Program-made: the position numbers and the translations under genes | DNA from: Inia geoffrensis | Lineage: Eukaryota; Chordata; Mammalia; Artiodactyla; Iniidae | Assembly (NCBI GenBank): GCA_036417435.1 | Contig: CM070910.1 | Span: 12,651,501 to 12,715,500, forward strand | Reading direction: 5' to 3' | Length of the DNA: 64,000 nt | Part shown: positions 48,174 through 59,056 of the stretch, piece after piece | How the letters are laid out: each line of letters starts with the position of its first letter | Position numbering within the stretch: position 1 is the first letter of the stretch | The notes under the pieces: generated by a model | Seen by the model: only the letters and a program-made list of their open reading frames with translations | Databases searched by the model: none | What the model was told of the DNA's origin: nothing

Positions 48174-48382
48174 AGAGAAGTTCCTTTAGCATTTACTGTA
48201 GAGCTGGTTTGGTGGTGCTGAATTCTCTTAGCTTTTGCTTGTCTGTAAAGGTTTTAATTTCTCTGTCGAATCTGAATGAGATCCTTTCTGGGTAGATTAA
48301 TCTTGGTTGTGCGTTTTTCCCTTTCACCACTTTAAATATGTCCTGCCACTCCCTGCTGGCTTGCAGAGTTTCTGCTGAAAGT
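48174..48382 (-). pseudogene. L1-B ORF1 C-terminal remnant
   Basis: Minus-strand frame reading LSAETLQASREWQDIFKVV and later REFSTTKPALQ, homologous to the last 70 codons of the L1-A ORF1 region. A TAA replaces the codon after PALQ, before the usual MLKELL end. Everything upstream in ORF1 is deleted, so the RNA-binding protein is absent from this copy. Confidence 0.85.
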
Positions 48383-48554
48383 TTCTTTCTCTTCTTTGTT
48401 CGCACAGCTTCTGGGATTCAGCTTTGGATTTGGCCCCATCTCTGCATGTAGGTCACCTGAGGGTGTCTGTTCCTTCTCCGACAGGACGGGGTTAAAGGAG
48501 CAGCTGATTTGGGGGCTCTGGCTCACTCAGGCTGGGGGGAGGGAGAGGCACCAA

Positions 48555-48791
48555 ATGCAGGGTGAACCTGTGGCAGCAGAGGCCAGTGTGATGTTGCACC
48601 AACCTGAGGCACGCCATGTGTTCTCCTGGGGAAATTTTCCCTGGATCACAGGACCCTGGCAGTGGCGGGCTGCACAGTCTCCCGGGAGGGGAGGTGTGGA
48701 TAGTGACCTGTGCTTGCACACAGGCTTCTTGGTGGCGGCAGCAGCAGCAGCCTTAGCATCTCATGCCTGTCTCTGTTGTCCACGCAGATAG
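48555..48791 (+). other. Antisense ORF in the L1-B 5'UTR, shared with L1-A
   Basis: ATG at 48555 opens 78 codons to TAG at 48789-48791. The frame is the homologue of 5516-5746 in L1-A and differs by one extra GCA codon in an alanine run (48737-48751) and scattered substitutions. Upstream the two copies go out of register by a 1-base indel, but both keep the shared ATG. No domain recognised. Confidence 0.4.
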
Positions 48792-49266
48792 CCGCGGCTC
48801 GCGCCCATCTCTGAAGTTCGTTTAGGTGGTGCTCTGTATCCCCTCTCCTTGCGCACCCCGAAGCAATGGTCTCTTGCCTCTTAGGCAGGTCCAGACTTTT
48901 TCCCGGACTCTCTCTCAGCTAGCTGTGGTGCACTGGCCCCCTTCAGGCTGTGTTCACACAGCCAACCCCCGTCCTCTCCCTGGGATCTGACTTCCGAAGC
49001 CGGAACCCCAGCTCCTAGACCCCAAACCTCCCTGGCGGGTGAGCAGACAGGCTTCTCAGGCTGGTGAGTGCTGGTCGGCACCGATCCTCTGTGCAGGAAT
49101 CTCTCTGCTTTGTTCTCTGCACTCCTATTGCTGTGTTCTCCTCTGTGGCTCCGATGCTTCCCCCCTGCCACCCCCCGTCTCCGCCAGTGAAGGGGCTTCC
49201 TAGTGTGTGGAAACTTTTCCTCTTTCAGAGTTCCCTCCGCGAGGTGCAGGTCTGGCCCCTATTCTT

Positions 49267-49479
49267 TTTTTTTTTTTTTTTTTTTTGCGGTACGCGGGCC
49301 TGTCACTGTTGTGGCCTCTCCCATTGCGGAGCACAGGCTCCGGACGCGCAGGCTCAGCAGCCATGACTCACGGTCCCAGCCGCTCCGTGGCATGTGGGAT
49401 CTTCCCGGACCGGGGCACAAACCCATGTCCCTTGCATCGGCAGGCGGACTCTCAACCACTGCGCCACCAGGGAAGCCCA
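49267..49479 (-). mobile_element. Cetacean tRNA-Glu SINE inside the L1-B 5'UTR
   Basis: Antisense copy with long poly-T, full body, and head ending 'ccaccagggaagccc'. Duplicated target TGGCCCCTATTCTT (49253-49266) / TGGTCCCTATTCTT (49480-49493). Confidence 0.95.
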
Positions 49480-49615
49480 TGGTCCCTATTCTTATGTTTC
49501 TGTTTTTAATTTTTTCTTTTGCCTTACCCAGGTACATGGGAAGTTTCTTGCGTTTTGGGAAGTCTGAGGTCTTCTGCCAGCATTCAGTAGGTGTTCTGTA
49601 GGAGTTGTTCCACAT
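49480..49615 (-). other. Short sense ORF in the L1-B 5'UTR, cut by a SINE
   Basis: Begins MWNNSYRTPTECWQK at 49615 and runs 45 codons in the same frame as the L1-A ORF at 4891-5079, then enters the inserted SINE. Confidence 0.4.
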
Positions 49616-49715
49616 GTAGATGTATTTCTGATGTATTTGTTGGGAGGAAGGTGATCTCTGCGTCTTACTCCTCTGCAGTCTCTCAGGCCTCTCCCTGAGA
49701 AGATACTTTGATCTC

Positions 49716-50219
49716 ATGATTGATTGTGTGTCTGACTGGATATTGAAGTTTGTGTAGAAAATTTATTTTCATTTAGAACTTTCAAAAAGCATTGCTCCAA
49801 CATCTTTGACATTCCATGTTGCATATGAGAAATCTGATGTCATTCTTATTCTTGTTTCTTTGTAGATAATACCTTTTTATCCTCTCTGCCTACCTTTGAA
49901 ATTCTGAAATTTCACAAGACATATTCAAGTGTACCTCTTTTAAAATATGTCTGATTTAGCATTTTGTGGTGTAGGAAGGTTATCATTTTCCCTCTCTCTC
50001 TGAGCTCTGATTCCCACTATTTTGGTCTCATTCTCTATTCTCTCCACCAGGTAACCAAGATGACCACTGCTAACTCTGGGTTTGCATTGCACTTATGACT
50101 AAAATCCCAGAAGAAAGGACAAATCTTTTTCCTAATTCTCTAGGCAGAATTTCCTGATTAGCCTGAGTAGGTTCATGTACTTCTTTCTGAATTGGTCATT
50201 GTGTCAAAGAGGATAAGTA
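49716..50219. other. No gene; possible old repeat at 49750-49960
   Basis: 'catttagaactttcaaaaag', 'ttgcatatgagaaatctgat' and 'gaaattctgaaatttcacaa' resemble a block found in old L1-related repeats. The family is uncertain. Confidence 0.35.
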
Positions 50220-50440
50220 CTTTGATTCATCTATTTCTTATCACCTCTACTGCTTCTGCTCTGGCTCAAGACATTCTAACATCTTCTCGGGATGACTGTG
50301 GGAGCCTCTTCACTGGTTTCTCAATTTATATCCTTGCTCCCATCAGTCTTTTTGCTAGAGCCAGAGCTGTTAAAGTGTTTGTCAGATCAAAACCCTACAA
50401 AGCTTGCCTGGAAAGATTCAAGGGAAGCTAGAGTCTTCAA
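50220..50440 (+). repeat. L2 fragment
   Basis: Sense L2 3' region: 'ttatcacctctactgcttct', 'ctcttcactggtttctcaat', 'gccagagctgttaaagtgtt', 'gtcagatcaaaaccctacaa'. It is continued, after other sequence, by the L2 segment at 50926. Confidence 0.6.
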
Positions 50441-50784
50441 GCATTGCCTAAGAGACCACCAAGATCTAAGAGAGGATACAAGAGAGAGGAAGGTTGCAGC
50501 TTACGGAAGGCCACACTGACAAATTTGTAGCACGTCACATAGTTAATGAGACGCCTTTGAAGCGTTTTTAATTGACAAGTAACATGAGCAGATCTTAGAA
50601 AGATTTATCTGGTAGCAGTATTAAAGATGAAATGGAGACATACGAACCAAGATAAGGGAGATCCACTAAAGTGGTCTAGGCCGAGCGATGATGGGCTGAA
50701 CTACACTTTGGAGCAGTGAGAATGATAACGAAGTAGATTTATATCAGTGATGTTAATAAAGGAGAATCAGTTGCTCTTTGTTAC
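50441..50784. other. Ancient repeat-like or unique sequence
   Basis: 'agtaacatgagcagatctta ... gtggtctaggccgagcgatg ... gggctgaactacactttgga' resembles the unnamed ancient repeat also seen near 24440. No gene. Confidence 0.4.
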
Positions 50785-50922
50785 TCTACATGACCTTAGT
50801 TCAGACCTGGCTCTCTCACCTACTAGCTGTATGACCTTAAATAATTTACATAATTCTCAATTCAAATCTCTCCTTGACTTGAAAATAAAAATAATATTAA
50901 TTCCTAACTCAAAAAAAAAAAA
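50785..50922 (+). repeat. MIR-type SINE
   Basis: Sense MIR: 'gttcagacctggctctctca', 'ctactagctgtatgacctta', 'ataatattaattcctaactc', ending in a poly-A run. Confidence 0.8.
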
Positions 50923-50925
50923 AGA

Positions 50926-51413
50926 AGACCACCAAAATCTGCATGATCTGACTTCCCATGACCCCTCTGACCTCATCTGCTGCCACTCTCCTTCCGTTGC
51001 TCCCTCAGCCTCAGCCGTGCTGGCCTCCTTGTTATGCCTCACACATGCCAGACACCTTCCCAGTCCCACTCTGGGGCCACTGTGTTGACAGTTTCCCAAA
51101 GCTGGGCTGCTTCACCCTTGGATAGCCATAGGCTATTTCTTCACCTCTTTCAAGTCTTTACGCTATTATCGGCTATTTAGTGAGTGCATTTCTATCTACC
51201 CATTTAAAAATCACAACCCTCTATAATACTCTCCCCTATTTTATTTTTCCCCATTTATCTCAGTCTAATATACCATTTATTTTACTTACTTATCTTATTA
51301 TTTGTCTATCCCCATGAAATATAGGCCCCATGAGGTTTTATCTATTGTGTTCAATGTTGTATCTTCAGGCTATAAAACTGTCAGCCAATACATATCTGAC
51401 GAATGAATGAATG
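50926..51413 (+). repeat. L2 3' end
   Basis: Sense L2: 'atctgcatgatctgacttcc', 'ctcagccgtgctggcctcct', 'aatataggccccatgaggtt', ending 'tctgacgaatgaatgaatg' as L2 3' ends do. About 490 bp. Confidence 0.85.
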
Positions 51414-51994
51414 CTTGGCAAACCTAAGCCATATGCTTGCTCCTGTTTGGGGGAATGTGGGACCATATGATTGACAGTGCCTCAAGGAGGGGAAGAGGCA
51501 ATTCCTTGAAGTAAAGGAGCTGGTCAGACAAAAATTAATAAATAACCAATAAAAGATTCTTCTAGTGAGCTTTGAGAAATGGGGGTCTGTATTAAAAGGG
51601 CCTAAGATTAATAGGTGGAAGAAAGCAGCAGATCTGAAACCTGACAGTAATTTTCCAATTTGTTTTATTCTGAATGTTGCATGTATACAGTAGCCCGATA
51701 TGTTATAATTAGTTTTTAAATGTTAAGTAATTTTGCCTGGAAAAAATTATGGGGAAAATAATTTTCTCTGATTTTATGAATAATTTATTTCATTTTCAGT
51801 TAGATTTTTACTCCCACTGATCAATGTGTGAAAAAATGTTAGACTTTGGCAAAGAATATTTTATTTCTTTCAGGAGAGCAGGTGGCAAGATGGATAATTG
51901 GGTAATCTCTCTATATTAGACTTTTTCTTAACTATTTACCTGCATCCAAATGAAAGTTTTTGATGTTAACAGTTTCAGGCTGAATAATTGGCAG
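51414..51994. other. No recognised feature
   Basis: AT-rich unique-looking sequence. Confidence 0.5.
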
Positions 51995-53195
51995 GTTAAT
52001 AGGTATAACTCAGAAGTTTTTATTTTGTATCTAGTTTTTCCTACTTTACCAGTCTTGCTGGAGTTCTACTTTATTAATTTTTGTTCAAAGAATTAGCTTT
52101 GTGTTTTATTAATTTTCTCTCTATATTTTTATTTTATTGATTTCTGCCTTTATTTTTACTATTTCTGTCTTGGGTTTGTTATTTTGCTATTTTTCTAGCT
52201 TCATGTGTTAAGCTCTTAACTTATTTGTTTTCATTCCTTCTTTTTTTAATAAATTCATTTAAAGTATAAATTTTCCTTTGAAAAATGCTTTAGCTGTGTT
52301 TCCTAAAACTTTTTTGATATGTAGTGTTTTCAATGGTGATAAATTTTAAATATTTCCCATTTAATTTCCTTAATTCTTTTTTAAAATTTAATTTTTATTT
52401 TATATTGGGGTATAGTTGATTTACAATGTTGTGTTAGTTTCAGGTGTACAGCAAAGTGGTTCAGTTATACATGTACAAATAGCTATTCTTTTTCAGATTC
52501 TTTTCCCACATAGGTTATTATAAAATATTGAGTGGAGTTCCCTGTGCTATACACGGGTCCTTGTTGGTTATCTATACAATTTTTTTAGTAGTGCAAGATT
52601 TAATTTCCAGACATGTAGGCTATTTAAAGCTATGTTTTCATTATTAATTTCTATAATTAATGCATTACAGCCAGAGAACATAATCTGTGTTAAACTGGTT
52701 CTGTGAAATTTATCAAGACTTCCTTTGTAATACAGTACTTTTGTCAATTTTTGACAACATACCATGTGTGCTGAAAATGAGGGTTTATTCTGTTTCTCAA
52801 GTATAGAGTTCTGTGTGTCTAAATTTACTAATTTGTGTCATTTGGGTCATCTACATTTCTGTTAATTTATTGTCTGCTTAAGCTATTGATATCTGAGAGA
52901 TGTGTGCTATAATTTTCAACTATAATTGTCAAGTTATATATTTCTCTTTCCAGTTCTATGAGTTGTGGTTGCTTGAGGCAATATATTTATATGTCTATGA
53001 AGGTTATATTTTCTGATTTTATTTTTTGTTATAAATATATATGTATATTTACCATGAATTTTATATTTTCAGATATTAAAATTGTCATCACAGCTTTCTT
53101 TTTGTTCATGTTTGCCTGTATATTTGTTTCCATCTTTTAAATTTTAACATTTCTTATCCTTTTGTTTTCTGTTTTTCTTCTTTTAGATAACATTC
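51995..53195 (-). repeat. Old L1 ORF2 endonuclease region, antisense
   Basis: Antisense ORF2 5' portion: 'tttattgatttctgccttta', 'tttgaaaaatgctttagctg', 'ttctgtttctcaagtataga', 'tccagttctatgagttgtgg'. Degraded, with a younger L1 tail nested at about 52385-52590. Confidence 0.75.
52385..52590 (-). mobile_element. 5'-truncated cetartiodactyl L1 3' end
   Basis: Antisense 3'UTR: 'gggtatagttgatttacaat', 'gtgttagtttcaggtgtaca', 'ggagttccctgtgctataca'. Same family as 19259-19459 and inserted into an older L1. Confidence 0.8.
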
Positions 53196-53199
53196 TGCT

Positions 53200-54560
53200 A
53201 AATCTTACTTTTTAAAATAAATTTTATTTTGAAATATAACGTATATCATATTAAATATAATATTCATAGAGTGCACAAAAACTAATTTGAATAGCTTGAT
53301 GCTTTATCACAAAGCAAAAATTCTTATAACTACTACTTGAGTCAAGAAATAGGATAGGGCTTCCCTGGTGGCGCAGTGGCTGAGAGTCCGCCTGCCGATG
53401 CAGGGGACGTGGGTTCGTGCCCCGGTCAGGGAAGATCCCACATGCCGTGGAGAAGCTAGGCCTGTGAGCCATGGCCGCTGAGCCTGCACATCCGGAGCCT
53501 GTACTCCGCAGCGGGAGAGGCCAGAACAGTGAGAGGCCTGCGTACCGCAAGAAAAAAAAAAAAAAAAAAAAAGAAATAGGATACTGTTGGGATACCCCAA
53601 ATTGCCTCTTGGCCTCTTCTAATAAATAATCCCTGCCTCCCCTTAAAGGTAACCACTCTCCTGCCATTTGTGATAATTACTGCCTTGCATTCCTGTATAA
53701 TTTAATGACCCAGGTGTACTTTGCTGAACACTGAGGTCTAGTTTTGCCAGTTTTATTATTTTATATAAACAGAATTATACAGTGTATATTCTTTGGTGTC
53801 TGGTTTCTTTCTCTCAATATTATATGACTGTGAGATATGGAGTTTCCCCTTTTTTATTGCTAAGTAGTATTCCATTGTATGACTAATCCACGATTTATTT
53901 ATCCACTTTCCTGTTTATGGACATGTGGATTATTTTTTTAACATTTTCTATATTATTAATAAAGCTGCTAGAAACATTATTATACATGTTTTCAGTGTAC
54001 ATGTGCGTGCATATCTGATGCATGTACACTTAAGAGTAAAATTTATGGGTCATAGGCTATGCATGTGGTCAGCTTTAGCAGATTTTGCCAAACAGTTTTC
54101 CAAAATGGTTGTCCTAATTTACGCTCTCTACAGCAGTGTTTGAGTGTTTTCTTTGGCTCTACAATGTACTTGTTATTGTCAGTCTTCTAAAATTTCATGA
54201 TTTTGGCCAGTGTTTAATGATGTTTCTTTACAGTTTTACCTTGTATTTCATTGAATGGTAATGAGGTTAAGCACCTTTTCATACATATATTGGCTAATCG
54301 ATATCCTTATTTGTGAAACGGCCCTTAAGTCTTTTCTCATTTTTCTCTTGGGTTTTTCTGTCTGTTTCTGACCGATTTATAGAAATTCTTTATGCATTCT
54401 GGTATATAGCCTTGTATAGGTTGTATGTACTGCACATATCTTTTCTCATTCATTTACTTGCTTTTACAATCCCTACTGTTGTCTTTTAGTAAATGGAAAT
54501 TCTTAATTTTAGTGGGTTCCAACTTATCAAGTTTTTCCTTTATGATTAGAACCTACGGGG
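53200..54560 (-). repeat. Old L1 3' region, antisense, with SINE insertion
   Basis: Antisense 3'UTR and ORF2 end: 'gtagtattccattgtatgac', 'cctgtttatggacatgtgga', 'ttttccaaaatggttgtcct', 'atggaaattcttaattttag'. Because its 3' end lies to the right of an antisense endonuclease region (51995-53195), these must be two separate elements. Confidence 0.8.
53357..53570 (+). mobile_element. Cetacean tRNA-Glu SINE, about 200 bp type
   Basis: Sense copy with intact A-box region 'ggtggcgcagtggctgagag', B-box 'gggttcgtgccccgg', body and 20-base A tail. A perfect 13-bp duplication AAGAAATAGGATA is at 53344-53356 and 53571-53583. Confidence 0.96.
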
Positions 54561-54599
54561 AAATGACAGTATATTCAGTAAATGATACTGAGACAATTG

Positions 54600-54783
54600 A
54601 TTATTAATTTTAAAAATGAAAATTAACCCTTATTTGAGACCAGAATCAAAGATCAATTACAAGTAGATTATAGATCTAAAATGAAAGGCAAAACAACAGA
54701 AGTTCTAGAAGAAAAGGTAAGATAATATCCTTTTGGCCATAGGATAATAAAATTAACAGCAAAGAAAAAGCACTAACCATAGT
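54600..54783 (+). repeat. Old L1 ORF2 fragment, sense
   Basis: 'gaaaggcaaaacaacagaag', 'ttctagaagaaaaggtaaga' and 'aaagaaaaagcactaaccat' match the ORF2 segment upstream of the Cys motif in sense orientation, opposite to its neighbours. Confidence 0.6.
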
Positions 54784-54798
54784 CATCTTTGCAATCTT

Positions 54799-55151
54799 TT
54801 TTTAAAAATTTACTTATTATTTTATTTTTTGGCTGCGTTGGGTCTTCGTTGCTGTGCGCAGGCTTTCTCTAGTTGCGGCGAGCGAGGGCTACTCTTTGTT
54901 GTGGTGTGCGGGCTCCTCATTGTGGTAGCCTCTCTTGTTGTGGAGCATGGGCTCTAGGAGTGTGTGCTTCAGTAGTTGTGGCACACAGGCTCAGTAGTTG
55001 TGGTTTGTGGGCTCTAGAGCTCAGGCTCAGTAGTTGTGGTGCACGGGCTTAGTTGCTCCACGGCCTGTGGGATCTTCCCAGACCAGGGCTCGAACCCATG
55101 TCCCCTGCATTGACAGGCAGATTCCTAACCATTGCGCCACCAGGGAAGCTC
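54799..55151 (-). mobile_element. CHR-type SINE, long form
   Basis: Antisense: 'ttggctgcgttgggtcttcg', 'gcgcaggctttctctagttg', 'cagtagttgtgg' repeats, 'ggcctgtgggatcttcccag', head ending 'ccaccagggaagctcc'. The duplication CATCTTTGCAATCTT (54784-54798) / CATCTTTGCAGTCTT (55152-55166) defines the ends. Confidence 0.95.
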
Positions 55152-55166
55152 CATCTTTGCAGTCTT

Positions 55167-55620
55167 GAGTCCTCTAATTAATGAATATGACATATCCTTC
55201 CATTTGTTTATATCTTCTTTAATTTCTTTCAATAATGTTTTATAGATTTCTTCATAGAAGTATTACATGTCTTTTGTTAGAGTCATTCTAATGTATTTGG
55301 AATTTAATGATGTTGTTATATTTGTATCTTTTTACAGATTTTATTTTCATGCTATCTGTTGCTGGCATGTAGTAAAGTTATTGATTTTTACATATTGGGC
55401 AGGTATCTAGCAACACTTCTATATCCACTTTTTAGTTTAAATAATTCACATGTAGATTCTTTTCCATGTGTAAAGTCATATCACCTGAAAATATTGACAA
55501 TCTTCATTTCCTATTTTTTAATTACTGTAATTCTTACTAATTTTTAATGAGCTCTTCTGATACAATGTTCAGCATCTTTGGTTTATTCCTAATATCCAAG
55601 AAAAGGTTTCAACATACTAC
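55167..55620 (-). repeat. Old L1 reverse transcriptase region, antisense
   Basis: Antisense ORF2: 'ttaatttctttcaataatgt', 'gagtcattctaatgtatttg', 'gtagtaaagttattgatttt', and 'gagctcttctgatacaatgt'. Orientation and order fit the same element as 53200-54560. Confidence 0.65.
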
Positions 55621-55808
55621 CATCAAATATGTGATGGAAGAAAGAAGGACCACTTTACTTACTGAAAATGGTAAGTAAAGTAAAGAGGACCTCTTTGTTT
55701 TGCCCAGGACAGAATTTGAGAAGAGCTTGGCTTGGCAGTTCTTCTCTGATTTATGTGGTTTTAGCTGGAGTGGTTGGGACAGAAGGATCTGCTTCCAAGA
55801 TCACTTTT

Positions 55809-56016
55809 TTTTTTTTTTTTTTTTTGCGGAACGCGGGCCTCTCACTGTTATGGCCTCTCCCGTTGCAGAGCACAGGCTCCGGACGCGCAGGCTCAGCGGC
55901 CATGGCTCATGGGCCCAGCGGCTCCGCGGCATGTGGGATCTTCCTGGACCGGGGCACGAACCCGTGTGCCCTCCATCCACAGGCGGACTGTCAACCACTG
56001 CGCCACCAGGGAAGCC
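55809..56016 (-). mobile_element. Cetacean tRNA-Glu SINE, about 200 bp type
   Basis: Antisense copy, CpG-rich body, head ending 'ccaccagggaagccc'. A perfect 14-bp duplication CCAAGATCACTTTT is at 55795-55808 and 56017-56030. Confidence 0.96.
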
Positions 56017-56030
56017 CCAAGATCACTTTT

Positions 56031-57694
56031 TCATCCACACGTCTGTGTTCCTTAGGTTCTCCTTTTCCTAGCACTTTGTTCTCCTGGGACTCTCCACATG
56101 GCTTGGCTTTTCCTGGCCCAGCAGTCTCAGAGTGACTGGACTTTGTAAATGTAATCTGGTTTCCCTGAGAACAAGTGTTTCTCTTTCAGATTTAAAATTC
56201 TACGGGTTGGGGTCTGTGAGTTCATACCCATTGAAATTAAACTTATCTATTTCATTAAAAAAACCTTTCTCCTCTAAACATTTGACATAAGCCAAATGTC
56301 AGTAAAATGGTGTCAGGAAAAAATAAATAATTCCTTGTTTCCTTGTGCTGACGGACTTTTGAGGTTAAAGTCATCTAGGGCAGTGGGAGGGTGGCAGGTG
56401 CAGATGTAAGCTGAATGTGAGAAGATGGGTATAAGACAGTGTGTAGGTGAGGTGTGGGTGAGAGAGTGCAAAATGAAGAGAGCAGGCAGGTCACAGGAAG
56501 CTGGGCAGACCACAGGAAACTGGCTGGAAAAAACGTCTTTGGCTTTACTTAATTAAAAGCAAGAATAAAACAACCCAAAGACAAATGGAAAATCTCATAC
56601 ACAAAGTCTATAAAGAGATGGAAACAAAAAAATAAGCACACGCGTGTTCAGAGAAAGGTGAACTCAAGTGGCTGGCCAATTACGTTCTACTCTAATTTTT
56701 GTGTTACTTCTCAAGACTATGCAGTATGATAATCTAATTAAAAAACAGTAAAGAGCAAAATTTTCCTTTAGAAATAAACACAAAATAGCCTTTTTTAAAG
56801 CTTAGATTTCCAGCTTTATGATTCTAGTAGTTTTTAAAAATGCTCTATTGAAATCAAAAGCAGGAGTAAGAATGATCTTTCAGAATGATCTTTCAGTCTT
56901 TGGTCTCAAGCTAAACAGTGTACTTACATGTGTGTCCTCTAGGTGTCTCTTTGCATACATGTTATGATTCCAGAGAAACCTAATCTATTTCTGCAGGCAA
57001 TAGTTTGCATGGACTGTGTCAACAAATGTCTCAATTTTGGGGTATTTAAGAATGGCTTTAATTTAACAGGTCTTCTCTAATAAACAGATGCATCTTGGCT
57101 AGAGCTCTCATTCTTGCTTTAAAAAAATTTTGGCGACATTAACCAGGAATTGTCAGCAGACACAGAATTCAGGCACTTGCGTCAGGGTTGTCGGCAACCT
57201 AATACAGGTAGCCTGCCCATTTAGGATTGCGACCAGGAAGTTAGCCCTACATTATTTGTAAATGAAGCCTTGGCAAAGGTGCTCAATTCCAAAACAAGCT
57301 GCATTTGGCTTTCCAATGTCTTTCTTTCCAGAAACTATATTCCTTGTGGATCAGATCCTTCCAAATCACCCAGTGGCAGCTGATCTGTGGTCCCATATGT
57401 AGCCCTTTGAGTAAAAGTTGTCAACTGTGGTGAGTCACATAAGGCTTCTCTGCATTGTTCAAATTTGGTAAATTGTTTACCTACTCTAACTTGTCCTAAA
57501 ATACAGGCAGGGTCAATATAAATCAACAGATATTTATTAGGTGCCTACTGTATGCCTGGCCTGCAGTGCCTACGAGAATTTTGGGACTCAATTCATTCTG
57601 TAAGAATGTGATGAGACTTACTGTTTGCAGAAAAATTAAGCATGCTACTAAGGAGAAGTTGAAAAGGCAGCATTATTATAAGAGGCAACACTGT
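56031..57694. other. No recognised gene
   Basis: Unique-looking sequence, with a small tandem duplication of 'agaatgatctttc' near 56869-56896 and, at 57520-57570, a block ('caacagatatttattaggtg') typical of ancient MIR/L2-age repeats. Confidence 0.45.
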
Positions 57695-58030
57695 TAATAT
57701 CCAAAGGACCCTGAGCTTGGGGTCTGAAGGCTTGAATTCTGACTTTATGACTTGCTAGCTGTGTAAAGTAGTTAGGCTATCTGCTCTGTATGTCAGTTTC
57801 TTTACCTGTAAAAGTATAGGTAATATTACTTTACGGAGTTGGGACTTCCCTGGCAGTCCAGTGGTTAAGACCCTACGCTGCCAATGCAGGGGGTGAGGTT
57901 TCGCTCCCTGGTTGGGGAACTAAGATCCCACATGCCTCACGGTGTGGCCAAAAAAAAAAAAGAAAAAAGAAAAAGAAAAAAGAAAAAAATTACAGAGTTG
58001 ATGTGAAGACTGTAAATAATTTGCTGTAAT
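57695..58030 (+). repeat. MIR-type SINE split by a younger SINE
   Basis: Sense MIR: 'gggtctgaaggcttgaattc', 'gacttgctagctgtgtaaag', 'tcagtttctttacctgtaaa', then after the insertion 'gttgatgtgaagactgtaaa'. The CHR SINE at 57842-57989 interrupts it. Confidence 0.9.
57842..57989 (+). mobile_element. CHR-type SINE, short form, inserted in MIR
   Basis: Sense copy: 'ggacttccctggcagtccag', 'gctccctggttggggaacta', 'gatcccacatgcctcacggt' and a long A/G-rich tail. The duplication TTACGGAGTTG (57831-57841) / TTACAGAGTTG (57990-58000) falls within the MIR. Confidence 0.95.
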
Positions 58031-58998
58031 TCTGCCGAGTATCATTGTAAGAGCGTCCAGGAGAAGTCTCCCTCTTCTTGGTAAAGGCAGCCTTTCCTAT
58101 TATGATGCACAGCAGGTAGTTCCTCATGGTCACTACTTCTCCTGTCAGACAGGGCCTTGGGCACTAATTTTGCAAAGTCATAAGGCCCATCAAAGTGATA
58201 TTTCCCAAGAAAGAGCTATAGCCAGACAGAAGGGGAAGTTTTGCTCCAACTGCAGAGCAATGGGTGCAAACAACAGGCAGCTGTGTAATAGTTCTTTTTC
58301 TGGCTTCCTTCTAGCCTGCAATGGTCCTGTAGCAGAGGCCACTGCTGCATGGGGTACACCTATTCCTTTTAGTGAAAAGAGGGTTCAGTGGAGGGTTGTT
58401 TGGCAAAGCTGAGTTAAAGTGAAGGGCTGCCTCGGAGCCGTGTGAACACAGTCTGGAGTTCACAGGCAGAAACATATACTCTCTTCCAGAAAGCAAAAAT
58501 ATGAATATAACTCATGTGGAGAAATTTAGGGCTGCAAATGGCCGAAAGGTAAGGGTGGTCATTTGCCATTCTTGTCTGGCCCATCTTAGTGCATTGTATC
58601 TGCTGCTCTCACCCCACACAGGCTAGAGTGAAGTGAATTTATGAATCAGGTGTTGTTACTCAGGGGCTGCCATTGCAGACAACCAGGGTGTGCTTATGGG
58701 ACAGACTGTTGTTGCCCTAATAACTGATGCTTTGCCTGTGGGCTACCAGTGCTGCCTGTGGTCTCGTCATAGGCCTGGTGGCCCTGTCCCTACTTGATGG
58801 AGCATCCTGAGGCTAGTACAAATCGGGGAAGAGGTTCCTTGGGTTTCCAGCACAAATCTTTTAAATCTAACCTAAGCACACAGCTAGTTTGGATCTTAGA
58901 CTGACTGGCTCCTAGAGGTGCCTTGGATCTGTCACTGGTCTAGGAGGCAGGTGCCTTGCGGGTTTTATCTGCACTGGTGCATGAAGCTGCTACTATGG

Positions 58999-59000
<2 letters not shown>
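58031..59000. other. No recognised feature
   Basis: Unique-looking sequence. An 80-codon frame at 58170-58412 has no supporting signal. Confidence 0.5.

Positions 59001-59055
<55 letters not shown>
59001..59055. repeat. (TG)n microsatellite
   Basis: About 27 uninterrupted TG units, the longest simple repeat in the window. Confidence 0.98.

Positions 59056-59056
<1 letters not shown>

Larger units (their letters stand above)
43716..49700 (-). mobile_element. L1-B: long LINE-1, minus strand, lacking most of ORF1
   Basis: Antisense L1 with 3'UTR (43716-44087), ORF2 (44088-48113), an ORF1 remnant (48174-48382) and 5'UTR (48385-49700) that starts like L1-A ('gaggagtaagacgcagagat' on the minus strand). 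Two younger SINEs interrupt it (44349-44550, 49267-49479). Compared with L1-A, about 1.6 kb covering the end of the 5'UTR and most of ORF1 is missing, joined at a short TTTC-type overlap near 48381-48388. The 5' end is present, so this is an internal deletion and not 5' truncation. No clean target duplication was found. Confidence 0.94.

Noticed and set aside
43690..49725. Possible target duplication of L1-B (CTCATGACTCATT / CTCATGATTGATT)
   Set aside because: The left copy is separated from the L1 end by about 15 bases and two positions differ; not convincing.
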